The notes: generated by a model from the sequence alone, not told the origin. A DNA stretch of 64,000 bases from Granulicella aggregans (GCF_025685565.1 NZ_JAGSYE010000001.1:2282826-2346825), one strand, 5' to 3'. Shown: positions 44,928 through 54,149, numbered from the stretch's first letter. Numbers and translations are program-made.

Positions 44928-46430
44928 ATGAAATTAAATCGCAGGAAGTTCGTAGCCTTGGCCGGCGCAGCCAGCATGGCCACTCTCGGCCGCAAGTACG
45001 CCAACGCGGCAACGCCCATGTTCACGCCGGACTTCGACTCCCTGGCGAACTACAAAGCTCCGGAGTGGTTTCGCGATGCCAAGCTCGGGATATGGAACTG
45101 CTGGGGACCAGAGGCGGTGCCGGAGATGGGAGATTGGTACGCCCGCAATCTGTACGTCGAAGGCCATCCGCAGTACGAAGACCATCTGAAGCGCTACGGG
45201 CATCCGTCGAAGTTCGGATACAAAGATATCGTCCCCTTATGGAAGGGGGAGAACTGGGACCCGGACCGCCTGATGGGGATGTACAAGAAGGCGGGCGCGA
45301 AATACTTCTGCGCCATAGCCCAGCATCACGACAACATCGACTGCTGGAACTCTAAGTACAACGAGTGGAACTCGGTCAGGATGGGGCCCAAGAAGGACAT
45401 CATCGGCACCTGGAGAGATGTGGTGCGGAAGCATGGGTTGCGCTTCGGAGTCACCGAACATCTTGGCGCCAGCTACAACTGGTACGGCATCACAAAGAGC
45501 GCCGACAAGAAGGGTCCGCTTGCGGGTGTGCCCTATGACGGCGCAAACCCCGCAAACGACTCGATCTATCACAGTGGTAATGCCGGTCGTGACTTCGGTC
45601 TGTGGTATCGCGATGTTCCAGAGTCCTTCCAGGTGGAGTGGTTCAACCGCGTGAAAGACCTCGTCGACAGCTACGATCCCGACCTGCTCTACAGCGATGG
45701 CAGCCTTCCCTTCGGCCAGCATGGGCGCGACCTGCTCGCGCATTTCTACAACTCCAATGCACAACGGCTCGGCAAACTCGAAGCCGTCTACAACTGCAAG
45801 AAGTCGGACGATGGCGGGCAGTTCCGGGACGGCATGTGCGTGCGCGATCTCGAACGCGGTGTGCAGGACGGCATCGCGGCCGACTCCTGGCAGACCGACA
45901 CCTGCGTTGGCGACTGGTATTACAAGCGGGAGATCGAATACAAGACGCCGTCTAAGGTCGTTCGTATGCTTGTCGATATCGTGAGCAAGAACGGCAACCT
46001 GCTTCTGAACTTTCCGCTGCGCGCAGACGGCACGCTCGACTCCCGTGAGGAGAGCATCATCGCAAGCCTGGGGACTTGGATGGCCGCGAATGGCGATGCC
46101 ATCTACGGATCGCGGCCATGGAAGAAGTTCGGCGAGGGGCCAAACGGCACGACAGGTGCCATGTTCAATGAGGACAAGCTGAACTATACGTCCGAGGACA
46201 TCCGCTTCACCACGAAGGGTAACTCGCTGTACGCCTTTGCCATGGCGTGGCCGGCATCGGGGAAGCTGCGGATCACGTCACTCGCCTCGGGCACGCCGCA
46301 TTCGGTGCGGATGGTGGATGGCGGCGATCTGTTGAAATGGACGCGGCAGCCGGACGCCCTCGTCATCGAGTTGCCTAAGACCCAGCGAGGCGACCATGCC
46401 TTTGGCGTTCGGATCGAAGGGGCGGTATAA
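44928..46430 (+). CDS. GH29 alpha-L-fucosidase, Tat-exported
   Basis: A 500-residue GH29 enzyme with a twin-arginine signal (MKLNRRKFVALAGAAS), so it is exported folded. The catalytic domain is recognisable from APEWFRDAKLGIWNCWGPE, KKAGAKYFCAIAQHHDN and KHGLRFGVTEHLG. The nucleophile Asp lies in YDPDLLYSDGS. NGNLLLNFPLRADG and a C-terminal beta domain follow. It should release L-fucose from glycans in the periplasm for FucP. GGGGAG precedes the ATG. Confidence 0.9.
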   Translation: MKLNRRKFVALAGAASMATLGRKYANAATPMFTPDFDSLANYKAPEWFRDAKLGIWNCWGPEAVPEMGDWYARNLYVEGHPQYEDHLKRYGHPSKFGYKDIVPLWKGENWDPDRLMGMYKKAGAKYFCAIAQHHDNIDCWNSKYNEWNSVRMGPKKDIIGTWRDVVRKHGLRFGVTEHLGASYNWYGITKSADKKGPLAGVPYDGANPANDSIYHSGNAGRDFGLWYRDVPESFQVEWFNRVKDLVDSYDPDLLYSDGSLPFGQHGRDLLAHFYNSNAQRLGKLEAVYNCKKSDDGGQFRDGMCVRDLERGVQDGIAADSWQTDTCVGDWYYKREIEYKTPSKVVRMLVDIVSKNGNLLLNFPLRADGTLDSREESIIASLGTWMAANGDAIYGSRPWKKFGEGPNGTTGAMFNEDKLNYTSEDIRFTTKGNSLYAFAMAWPASGKLRITSLASGTPHSVRMVDGGDLLKWTRQPDALVIELPKTQRGDHAFGVRIEGAV

Positions 46431-46529
46431 CATCGATCAACCAGATTGAATCCGTGGGCAATGGTATAAGGTGGGATGGCTGTTCGGTGGCTTACTCGAA
46501 AACTTTGCTTGGAAGTTCATGGGGGATAG

Positions 46530-47618
46530 ATGGCTGTACGGATGAAGGACATCGCGGAAGACCTTGGGTTGTCCGTCGTCACCGTGTCCAAGGTGTTCAA
46601 CAATCATCTCGATATCGGCGCGGCCACGCGAGAGCGAGTGCTGCGCCGGATGAAGGAGTTGAACTATCAGCCCAGCCTTCACGCGCAGGGCCTGGCCTCT
46701 GGCCGCACGATGATGGTCGGCCTCATCGTCCCCGACCTCGTACACGCGTTCTTTTCGGAGGTGGCGCAGAGCATCTCCGATGTGCTGCGGAAGAAGGGAT
46801 ACGGCCTGGTGATCGCTTCCTCGGACGAGGACCCGGAACTTGAGAGGAGCGAGATCGAACAGATGATCCGGCGCCGCGTGGATGTGCTGATTATAGCGTC
46901 CTGCCAAAGTGATCCGGCGAGTCTTAAGAAGGTTGTGGAGCAGAAGGTCCCGCTTGTTCTCATCGACCGTAGTTTCAAGGGCTTCGAAGCGAACTTCGTA
47001 GGTACCGATGACGTCCATGTTGGCGAGATGGCCACGGAACACCTCATTGGCCTGGGAAGGCGGATCATCGGCCACATCGGCGGTCAGACCGTCAGCACCT
47101 CGAATGATCGTTTGGCTGGCTACAAGAAGGCGCTGGCGCACCACAAGATCGCCCTCTCGGAAAAGTACATTGTCAGGCGCACGCTCGGAGATCAGGCGGC
47201 CGATACCACGGGCAGGGAGGCGATGGAGAGACTCCTTCTGGTGAGCCCGCGTCCGGACGCGGGCTTCTGTTACAACGATCCCGCGGCGATCGGTGCGATG
47301 AATGCTATTCTCGCCGCGGGACTGCGAATTCCTGAGGACATCGCGATCATCGGCGCCGGCAACATACGTTACGCGGAGTCGTTTCGCGTGGCGTTATCTT
47401 CCGTCGATATTCCCCGCAAGGCCCTCGGCGAATATGCCGGAGAGATTGCCTTGCAGATGACCGGCAAGAAGAAGCCTGTGAAGACCAGAAAGATTCTTGT
47501 CTCGCCGAAGTTAGTCATTCGCGAGTCGAGCCAGGTTTCCAAGGTATCTCTCACGGCTGCACCAAGGCCCAAGAAGCGTCCCTCGAAGGCGGTCGCGCGG
47601 CCTAAGACAGAGTGGTAG
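46530..47618 (+). CDS. LacI-family transcriptional regulator of the fucose locus
   Basis: A 362-residue LacI regulator: HTH MKDIAEDLGLSVVTVSKVFN with the hinge helix NYQPSLHAQGLASG, then a periplasmic-binding-protein-like effector domain (VGLIVPDLVHAFFSEV, LIDRSFKGFEANFVGTDD, IGHIGGQTVSTSNDRLAGY). The basic Pro/Lys-rich tail is longer than usual. It lies among the fucose genes, and three shared operator-like sites (O1-O3) sit at their promoters, so local repression lifted by fucose or an intermediate is likely. GGGGG precedes the ATG; a second ATG four codons on is also possible. Confidence 0.88.
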   Translation: MAVRMKDIAEDLGLSVVTVSKVFNNHLDIGAATRERVLRRMKELNYQPSLHAQGLASGRTMMVGLIVPDLVHAFFSEVAQSISDVLRKKGYGLVIASSDEDPELERSEIEQMIRRRVDVLIIASCQSDPASLKKVVEQKVPLVLIDRSFKGFEANFVGTDDVHVGEMATEHLIGLGRRIIGHIGGQTVSTSNDRLAGYKKALAHHKIALSEKYIVRRTLGDQAADTTGREAMERLLLVSPRPDAGFCYNDPAAIGAMNAILAAGLRIPEDIAIIGAGNIRYAESFRVALSSVDIPRKALGEYAGEIALQMTGKKKPVKTRKILVSPKLVIRESSQVSKVSLTAAPRPKKRPSKAVARPKTEW

Positions 47619-47671
47619 TTGGCAACGCTCGGCGAGATCACGCTGGCCGAATTAGAACGGCTCATGGCTGG

Positions 47672-47688
47672 AGTCTCCATGGGAGACT
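47672..47688. terminator. Weak hairpin between converging genes
   Basis: AGTCTCC-atg-GGAGACT forms a 7-bp stem between the regulator and the converging dehydrogenase. There is no U-tract, so termination strength is doubtful. A 13-base direct repeat follows at about 47690-47716. Confidence 0.35.
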
Positions 47689-47742
47689 GTCCGGTAGCCC
47701 ATCCGGTAGCCCATCAACGTTCGAGTCTCTAAGCTGCGCCCG

Positions 47743-48747
47743 CTAATCCATCTGGATCATGATCTTGGTATAAGCCGCAGGATTGGCCGACCAGTCGGAG
47801 AGAATCGAGGGTGCCTCTTCGAGCGATACGATCGCCGAGATGGCCTCCTCCACGGGAAACCTGCCCGCTTCCAGCATCGACATCACATCGAGAAAGTCTT
47901 CAGGCAGAGCGTTGCGGGAGCCCAGGATATCCAGCTCCTTCTGCACGAAGAGCCTGGTCTCATAGGCCACTGGCTCCTTCGCATAGCCGATGTAGACGAC
48001 GCGCCCGGTAAAGGCCACCTCTTCCACAGCCATGCGAAAGGTCTCCGGCAGGCCGATTGCCTCGATCGCCACATCCGGGCCGTTGCCATTGGTCAACTCA
48101 CTCAAGCGCGCACGGACGTCTTCGCGGCCAGAGTGAATCAGGTCGGTCGCCCCCGCCAGCCGAGCGGTTTCGAGCTTCGCGTCGTCCAGGTCGATTGCGA
48201 TCGTCCGCGCGCCGCGAAAGGTCGAGCCTGCAATCGCGCCAAGACCAATGCCGCCGCAGCCGAAGACAGCCACGACATCGGTGTTCGTCACGCGACCGCG
48301 GGCGCACGCATGAAAGCCCACCGTGAGTGGTTCCACCAGGCATAAGTGCTTCAAGGGCAGCGTGGAAGGAAACACCTTGCTCGCAGGGACCGACAGCCGT
48401 TCGGTGATCGCGCCGTCGCGCTGGACGCCAAAGGTCTGGTTGTAGCGGCAGGCGTTCTCGCGTCCACGCAGGCAGGAGGAGCACTGGCCGCAGCTAGTGT
48501 ACGGCGAGACCGTAACATGCGTGCCCGGTGTCAGTGCAGCGCTACCTCCGACGACGATCGCGGCAATCTCGTGTCCGAGAACGCGCGGATAGCTTACCAG
48601 GGGATTGCGTCCGCGGAAGGAGTTGAGGTCACTGCCGCACAGCCCCACCATCTCCACCTTCAGCAGGATGTCTGGTTCCGTGTGGCTGGGCTCAGGGATG
48701 TCTGTAATGCGAACGTCGCCTGCATCGAGCAGGGATAGGGCCTTCAT
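47743..48747 (-). CDS. Zinc-dependent medium-chain alcohol dehydrogenase
   Basis: About 334 residues from the ATG at 48747 (GAGGAG upstream); a longer frame adds 39 unmatched residues. Catalytic zinc ligands are in GLCGSD and GHE. The structural zinc comes from the four-Cys motif CGQCSSCLRGRENAC. The NAD-binding loop is VVAVFGCGGIGLGAI. It resembles threonine/sorbitol/galactitol dehydrogenases. In this locus it may act on L-lactaldehyde, L-fucose or a keto-deoxy acid. It is second in a two-gene operon behind the AKR. Confidence 0.82.
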   Translation of the reverse strand: MKALSLLDAGDVRITDIPEPSHTEPDILLKVEMVGLCGSDLNSFRGRNPLVSYPRVLGHEIAAIVVGGSAALTPGTHVTVSPYTSCGQCSSCLRGRENACRYNQTFGVQRDGAITERLSVPASKVFPSTLPLKHLCLVEPLTVGFHACARGRVTNTDVVAVFGCGGIGLGAIAGSTFRGARTIAIDLDDAKLETARLAGATDLIHSGREDVRARLSELTNGNGPDVAIEAIGLPETFRMAVEEVAFTGRVVYIGYAKEPVAYETRLFVQKELDILGSRNALPEDFLDVMSMLEAGRFPVEEAISAIVSLEEAPSILSDWSANPAAYTKIMIQMD

Positions 48748-48794
48748 GTGTATCTCCTCAGCTTTTGCAGCCGTGCGCAACCGCAATGAGTAGG

Positions 48795-49763
48795 TCAGCT
48801 TGCAATCTTCTGGTTCGCGGTGTCCTGACTTGTTGGTTGATTCTCCGGCAGCCCGGAACTCCACGAGATATTGTGGACTGGCCCGGAGATCTCGAAGATC
48901 TCACGCAGTAGTTTCGGCGGCGTCTGGTATTCAAGCGCGAAGAGCGCATCGTCGACCTCCGACATGCTGCGAAAGCCAACCAGCGTCGTCGCCACGAAGG
49001 GATGGGTCAGACAATGGCTCAAAGCCACCACTGCGGGCTGGACTTCGTTGGCACGGCATACCTCCACCATTGTAGCGGCGGCATCCTTCACGCGGCGCGG
49101 AGCAGGATGCCACTCTGCGATGGGGCCACCGGATAGCAGGCCCATGTGCAGCGGCGAAGCGTTCACCAGTCCGACACCGAGCCGCTCCGCTACGGGCGTA
49201 AGATGCATGTCCATATCGTCCGCGAGAAGATTGTTGTGGCAGTAGTTGAGGACGGTATCGACGGGTACCTGTTCCAAGATACGGGCGAGCAGATCGGGCC
49301 AATACCCGGTAATCCCAAGGAAGCGAACTTTCCCCTGTTGCTGCAGGCGACGCATCGCCGGCAGAGTCTCCTCAAGGATCTGCTTCATCGATCCAAATTC
49401 AACGTCATGCACCTGCAGCAGATCTACGGAGTCGGTCTTCAGCCTTCGCAGAGAGGCCTCAAACTCCCGGGTGATCGTGTCAGCGGAGAAGTCGAAGTGA
49501 TTGCTGCCATAGCGACCGCACTTGGTTGCCAGCACCACGTCCTTTCGGCGTCCGGCCAGCGCGTCGCCGAGCCGCTGTTCTGCCAGGGTCTCGCCGTAGT
49601 ACGGAGAGACATCGAAGAAGTTGATGCCGCGATCAATCGCGTACTGCACGGTGCGATGCACTCCGTCGGCCGTCATCGCACCGAAGACATCGCCCAGCGT
49701 CGCGGCGCCGAAGCCGATGATGGAGACGTCGATCTTTGTGCTTCCAAGCGGACGATAGAGCAA
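48795..49763 (-). CDS. Aldo-keto reductase, L-fucose/L-galactose dehydrogenase type
   Basis: A 322-residue AKR. It matches plant L-galactose dehydrogenase and bacterial L-fucose dehydrogenases closely: INFFDVSPYYGETLAEQRLG (Asp and Tyr of the tetrad), VLATKCGRYG (Lys), DLLQVHDVEFGS (His), then SYCHNNLL-like and NASPLHMGLLSGGP stretches. L-fucose is 6-deoxy-L-galactose, so oxidation of L-fucose to L-fuconolactone is the natural prediction. The gene is divergent from the second fucosidase with operator O3 between them. Confidence 0.85.
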   Translation of the reverse strand: MLYRPLGSTKIDVSIIGFGAATLGDVFGAMTADGVHRTVQYAIDRGINFFDVSPYYGETLAEQRLGDALAGRRKDVVLATKCGRYGSNHFDFSADTITREFEASLRRLKTDSVDLLQVHDVEFGSMKQILEETLPAMRRLQQQGKVRFLGITGYWPDLLARILEQVPVDTVLNYCHNNLLADDMDMHLTPVAERLGVGLVNASPLHMGLLSGGPIAEWHPAPRRVKDAAATMVEVCRANEVQPAVVALSHCLTHPFVATTLVGFRSMSEVDDALFALEYQTPPKLLREIFEISGPVHNISWSSGLPENQPTSQDTANQKIAS

Positions 49764-49794
49764 AAAATATTCCCGACGAAAATTGATTCTTCTT

Positions 49795-49813
49795 TACTTT
49801 AGCGCTTACGATA
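49795..49813. promoter_or_regulatory. Putative LacI-type operator O3
   Basis: TACTTTAGCGCTTACGATA, matching O1/O2 in 15 of 19 positions with the AGCGCT core. It lies between the divergent AKR/ADH operon and the second fucosidase and could control both. Confidence 0.68.
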
Positions 49814-49932
49814 CACGAGTTCGCTGAAGGTGGGCAACGCGTCTTCTGAGAATTGCAATCAGGATGCCGCATTGCGGCTGGCTGGCGGATTCAGGGACAA
49901 GTCACGGGATATTTCAAGAGAGAAGGTTCATT

Positions 49933-51351
49933 GTGAACAGGTTTGGTCGAATCGGTAAAGTCTTGCTTGTACTTGTACTGCTTCGCGTCGCTGGCGAGTT
50001 GCCAGCTCAGACGCCCGGAGCGGTCAAGGTGTATCAACCAACGGTTGCGTCGCTCGACAGCCATTCCGTGCCACAATGGTACGAAGACGACAAGCTCGGC
50101 GTGATGGTCGTGTGGGGACTCTACTCAGTCCCTGGCTGGGCGCCGCTCACTCATAAAGACCACGACTTCGCCAACTCCGACTTCCTGAAGTACGACCCCT
50201 ACGCGGAGTGGTACTACAACGCCATGCGCGTTCCCGGCTCTCTGACCGAGGCCTACCATCGCGAGCATTACGGCGCGAACTTCGACTACTACAGCTTCGC
50301 CGCTGATTTCGAGCGCGAGAGCAAGAAGTGGAAGCCAGAGGTGATGGCCCAGCAACTCAAGGACGCTGGCGTCAAGTATGTCGTCATCACGACAAAGTTT
50401 CACGATGGCTACATGCTGTGGCCGACGAAAGTTCCCAACCCGAACCAGCAGAACATCGTGGCCAGCCGCGACATCATGGGCGAGTTCACCGACGCTGTCC
50501 GCAAGGACGGAATGCGCATGGGCATCTATTATTCGGGCGGCTTCGACTGGACCTTCAATCGCGGGCCGGTGCGCATCAACCCGGACTACGAGGCCATTAA
50601 GCCGCAGACGCTCGCCTACGGCGAATACGCCGACGCGCAGATGGAGGAATTGATCGCGAAGTATCATCCCGCGTTGCTGTGGAACGACATCGACTGGCCG
50701 AAGTCCGGCAACGCGCTCAAGATCATAGCGGACTACTACAACGCCGTTCCCGATGGTGTGGTGGATGATCGCTTCGGCGTCGCGCACTCGGACTTTCAGT
50801 CTCCCGAGTATGTGAACATCGGCGAGATTCGCAAGAAGAAGTGGGAGGAGACGCGCGGCCTGGGCGCATCCTTCGGCTACAACCGCAACGAGGGCGAGGC
50901 CGAGACGATCGCCCCCGAAGAGCTAGTCCACATGCTGGCGGACATCGTCAGCAAGAACGGCAATCTGATCCTGGGCATAGGCCCCGAGGCCGATGGGTCG
51001 ATCCCGCCGGTACAGTTGGAGCGGCTACAGGCGCTGGGAACCTGGCTGAAGCAAAACGGCGAGTCAATCTACGGCACACGGCCCTGGACCCGCGCCGAAG
51101 GGGACACCGGCGAGGGGATCGGGGTGCGTTTCACACAGAAGCAGGGCAGCCTATATGCCATCCTGCTCGGTGCTCCAAAGTCTCGCGACATGCTTCTCCA
51201 TACGGTCACGGCTAAGGCTGGCTCGGAGATCACTCTACTCGGGGATGCGAAGCCACTGCGCTGGAAGCAGGAAGGAGCCGACCTAAGGGTGCAGCTTCCT
51301 GCCACACTGCCCGGGTCTTATGCGTACGTCCTACGCATTGCTCTGCCGTAG
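49933..51351 (+). CDS. Second GH29 alpha-L-fucosidase, Sec-exported
   Basis: About 472 residues from the GTG at 49933 (AGAAGG upstream); an upstream ATG adds unmatched residues. A Sec signal (IGKVLLVLVLLRVAGELPAQ) replaces the Tat signal of the first copy. GH29 motifs are clear: VPQWYEDDKLGVMVVWGLYS, KYVVITTKFHDGYMLW, MGIYYSGGFDW, and a nucleophile Asp in ALLWNDIDWP. NGNLILGIGPEADG precedes the beta-sandwich tail. The two fucosidases differ in export route and active-site wording, so they may act on different linkages. Confidence 0.88.
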   Translation: MNRFGRIGKVLLVLVLLRVAGELPAQTPGAVKVYQPTVASLDSHSVPQWYEDDKLGVMVVWGLYSVPGWAPLTHKDHDFANSDFLKYDPYAEWYYNAMRVPGSLTEAYHREHYGANFDYYSFAADFERESKKWKPEVMAQQLKDAGVKYVVITTKFHDGYMLWPTKVPNPNQQNIVASRDIMGEFTDAVRKDGMRMGIYYSGGFDWTFNRGPVRINPDYEAIKPQTLAYGEYADAQMEELIAKYHPALLWNDIDWPKSGNALKIIADYYNAVPDGVVDDRFGVAHSDFQSPEYVNIGEIRKKKWEETRGLGASFGYNRNEGEAETIAPEELVHMLADIVSKNGNLILGIGPEADGSIPPVQLERLQALGTWLKQNGESIYGTRPWTRAEGDTGEGIGVRFTQKQGSLYAILLGAPKSRDMLLHTVTAKAGSEITLLGDAKPLRWKQEGADLRVQLPATLPGSYAYVLRIALP

Positions 51352-51770
51352 AGCCCGCTGCATCGGTTTAAGTTACCCGTTTGTGGGACGTTGATTTTCC
51401 GTGATCGGACGATCAATCTGATGACGTTCGATGAAACGCCAGTCCGCTTCTGCGCGTGCTGGCATTTCCGCGTGACCCGCAGGCCTGCAGTCATTGGTAA
51501 CCGCGACCTTTGTGCTATCCCAGGAAACATTACGTTAGCGGTAAAGTTTGTAAGATTCTGCTGTTGGGCCATTGGCTTTGGTTCGACCACTCCGGAGATA
51601 ATCGGGGCGTGAGCGCATTTCGCAGTACGTGATCGAACGAAGCATCACGGAGAAAAGCAAGTGATAACGATATCATGCGGGGTCAATGACCTCGCACCCC
51701 TCAAGGCGAACGTAGTTGAAGTCAAGGGCGATCAGGGTTCTGATCTCGTGCGCCAAACTGGTTGCCTCGC
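51352..51770. other. Intergenic region, nothing supported
   Basis: About 420 bp between the fucosidase and the Tad-like genes. It should hold the Tad-like promoter. One plus-strand frame of 73 codons shows no family resemblance. Confidence 0.35.
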
Positions 51771-53039
51771 ATGACGCCCACGTTTGTTATGGCGACCTTT
51801 ATCGGCATCCTGTTTTGCGGCATTACGCTTGACCTGGGTTTGATCGAATATACCCGTCTCGTCATGCAGCGAGCCGCGGACGCGGCAGCAGTAGGGGCGC
51901 AGGTGTCCCACGATCAGGAGGATGCCAACTGGATCACCAACGGTAAGCTCGATGCCGCGCAAAACGGCTTCACCGATGGCGCGACAGACACCACCGTGAC
52001 CATTGACGAGCAGCCGAACAACGGCAGCTACGCCGGCAGATACGATGCAGTTCAGGCGACGATCACCAAAAAAGTAAAGACCTCATTCATGGGGATCTTC
52101 AATGGTGGAACGCAGTCTCTCACGGTGCAGGCGATCGCTCTCATGACACCTTGCGTTTACATCACGAATGCCCGTGGATGGCCGACTGTACCGTATCCTC
52201 TGACTCTCATGACCGGTTCTTCCCTTGGGAATTCGGGTGGCTCCACGATGGGCTGCCCTGTCCAGGTTGGAAAAGGAGTCTTTGTTGATCCCATATCGAG
52301 TCTGTGGACGAATGCAACCAACATCACCGGCGCGGCCTCATCGTCTGTGCTCGGTGGCGGCATCTTCCATGCACCACGTTTCGGGGCACCAACGCTCGCC
52401 GATCCTCTTTCCTATTCCGCTGCATGTACGACGCTCTCATCAAGCTGCATCCACGGGACGTCCAGCGGAGTACAGGCCCCGTCCTTCTCTTCCTGCACCT
52501 TTGCGAACAAGACCTGGGCAAGCGACAGTATGGTGCTGTCCCCCGGCACCTACTGCGACAGCTTCAGCTTTAGTAACTCGTTCGTAACCTTATCGCCGGG
52601 GCTCTACATCATCACGGACGGCGGTACCTGGACGAACTCTACAGTTACCGGAAGCGGAGTAACGCTTTACTTTACCCAGAAGGGCGATGGCAAGTACGGC
52701 ACGTTCACTACCTCAAACACGACGATGCATCTCTCCGCGTCGAGCGTATCCAGTAACGAAAGCCTCCCGGCAATTCTGCTGATGAACGATCCCAACTGGG
52801 CACCTACGAGCGCCCGAGATTTTAGCTTTCAGAACGGATCGTCAAACGATGGTGATGGCGTTTTTTATACAGTAGCGACCGGCATCTCCATTCAGTCGAG
52901 TACCTTGAGTGCCACCCACTACCTTGCATTCGATGTTGACAATCTTCTTGTGAGTTCGAGTGCGATCGCACCGAAGAGCAACTTCACACCCCTCTCTACA
53001 GGCAATCCATTCACTCCAATGGGGAGCCTCGTCCAGTGA
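51771..53039 (+). CDS. TadE/G-like pilus-assembly protein
   Basis: About 422 residues. The N-terminus is a TadE/G-type prepilin-like helix (MATFIGILFCGITLDLGLIEY) followed by the classic TRLVMQRAADAAAVGA. The rest is a large beta-rich, Ser/Thr/Asn-rich extracytoplasmic part with several cysteines. The usual R-x-x-G-x start of the hydrophobic helix is not seen before the ATG, and there is no ribosome site, so the true start or an upstream indel is in doubt. Its stop overlaps the next gene (ATGA). It belongs to a three-gene pseudopilin set. Confidence 0.7.
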   Translation: MTPTFVMATFIGILFCGITLDLGLIEYTRLVMQRAADAAAVGAQVSHDQEDANWITNGKLDAAQNGFTDGATDTTVTIDEQPNNGSYAGRYDAVQATITKKVKTSFMGIFNGGTQSLTVQAIALMTPCVYITNARGWPTVPYPLTLMTGSSLGNSGGSTMGCPVQVGKGVFVDPISSLWTNATNITGAASSSVLGGGIFHAPRFGAPTLADPLSYSAACTTLSSSCIHGTSSGVQAPSFSSCTFANKTWASDSMVLSPGTYCDSFSFSNSFVTLSPGLYIITDGGTWTNSTVTGSGVTLYFTQKGDGKYGTFTTSNTTMHLSASSVSSNESLPAILLMNDPNWAPTSARDFSFQNGSSNDGDGVFYTVATGISIQSSTLSATHYLAFDVDNLLVSSSAIAPKSNFTPLSTGNPFTPMGSLVQ

Positions 53040-53509
53040 TGCCTGCCGGGATGCACCCTCTCAAACGCTTTAGGAAGGAGGAAGGCGGACAAGCGCTGCT
53101 CGAGTTCGCTCTTTTCTCGTCTTTGTTCGTGATGATCCTGATTGGCGTCACCGACCTCTCCCTTTATTTGATCGCCGGAATGGCCGTGCAAGAGGCTGCT
53201 ACCGAGGGAGCCGCCTACGGAGCCTCGCCAGGCAATCAGAATGACAACTCCGGCATGGTGACGTGGGCGAACCAGGCCGCCTTCGGCGTGGCGCTCGCCT
53301 CCACTCCCGTCTCCCAAACCTTCTATACCTGTTCTCCGGGTGGCGCCCAGGTATCTTCCATGACGGTCTGTGCAAATGGTGCAGCTCCCATGGAGTATGT
53401 AAAAGTGACGGCCACAGCGAATGTGAACCCCTTGTTCAAGGCCGCCTTTCTGAATAGCGGAACCATCACCAATACCGCCGTCTACAGGGTGGCGTGGAAG
53501 ACGCAATGA
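53036..53509 (+). CDS. TadE-like minor pseudopilin
   Basis: A 157-residue TadE-like protein: a basic leader, then EEGGQALLEFALFSSLFVMILIG (the Glu in position +5-like of prepilins), YLIAGMAVQEAATEGAAYGA, then a short Cys-containing extracytoplasmic part. It would be an inner-membrane-anchored minor pilin of a Tad/Flp pilus. It is coupled on both sides by ATGA overlaps. No ATPase or peptidase gene of the system is in this window. Confidence 0.82.
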   Translation: MMPAGMHPLKRFRKEEGGQALLEFALFSSLFVMILIGVTDLSLYLIAGMAVQEAATEGAAYGASPGNQNDNSGMVTWANQAAFGVALASTPVSQTFYTCSPGGAQVSSMTVCANGAAPMEYVKVTATANVNPLFKAAFLNSGTITNTAVYRVAWKTQ

Positions 53510-54006
53510 TTGCCTCTATCCACGGCACAGAGCACGGCCTGATTTCTCCGGAGGCCCTTCTTCGGAGGCGGCTACGCGGTCTGTCGGGCCAGCGGGGTCA
53601 GCATGGTGCCATGGTCCTCGAGACCGCTATCGTGCTTCCGGTCTTCATCATTCTGTTCATGGGGTTCTGCGAGTATTCCCTGGCGCTTGCCAGCTACATG
53701 AACGCGACCTATGCCGCTCGCGTAGGCGCCCGGTATGCCTCCTTGCACAGCCTGAGTAGCGATAGTCCAGCGACAGTCGCCCAAATACAGGCGGTGATTC
53801 AATCGAATCTCTTCCTTCCGGGTTCATCTAACTCTTCAATTCTGGTGATCTACGGAAACCGTTCCGGCACGACGGCGAACGTAGGGAACTACCAGGGAGA
53901 CCTCGTAGGCGTAGGCATCGTCTGGAACCAGAGCATCAATGTCCCCTTTCTGCCGAAGAAGACCTACAGCATTGCCGCCGAGGCGTATCGTGTGATTCAG
54001 CGCTGA
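53506..54006 (+). CDS. TadE-like minor pseudopilin
   Basis: About 166 residues from the ATG at 53506, in an ATGA overlap with the preceding stop; a GTG four codons earlier is less likely. It has a longer basic cytoplasmic leader, then GQHGAMVLETAIVLPVFIILF as the pilin-like helix and SYMNATYAARVGARYASLHS. The extracytoplasmic part is short and has no Cys. It ends before a bidirectional terminator, closing the operon. Confidence 0.82.
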   Translation: MIASIHGTEHGLISPEALLRRRLRGLSGQRGQHGAMVLETAIVLPVFIILFMGFCEYSLALASYMNATYAARVGARYASLHSLSSDSPATVAQIQAVIQSNLFLPGSSNSSILVIYGNRSGTTANVGNYQGDLVGVGIVWNQSINVPFLPKKTYSIAAEAYRVIQR

Positions 54007-54056
54007 GAGTGGCCTGATACGGGTTCGTGCTGCAACCACTAAGGCGGGCCAGAAAC

Positions 54057-54095
54057 AAAACGGCCTGCAACGCTTTGAGCGGTCGCAGGCCTTTT
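54057..54095. terminator. Bidirectional intrinsic terminator
   Basis: AAAA, then GGCCTGC (54062-54068) pairing with GCAGGCC (54085-54091), then TTTT. It lies between the converging Tad-like operon and the secreted-protein gene and can stop both. Confidence 0.8.
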
Positions 54096-54149
54096 GTTGC
54101 GGTAGCTGTTTGCGCGGCTCTTCTCTCCTTGGAGAGTAGCAGCCGGTGC

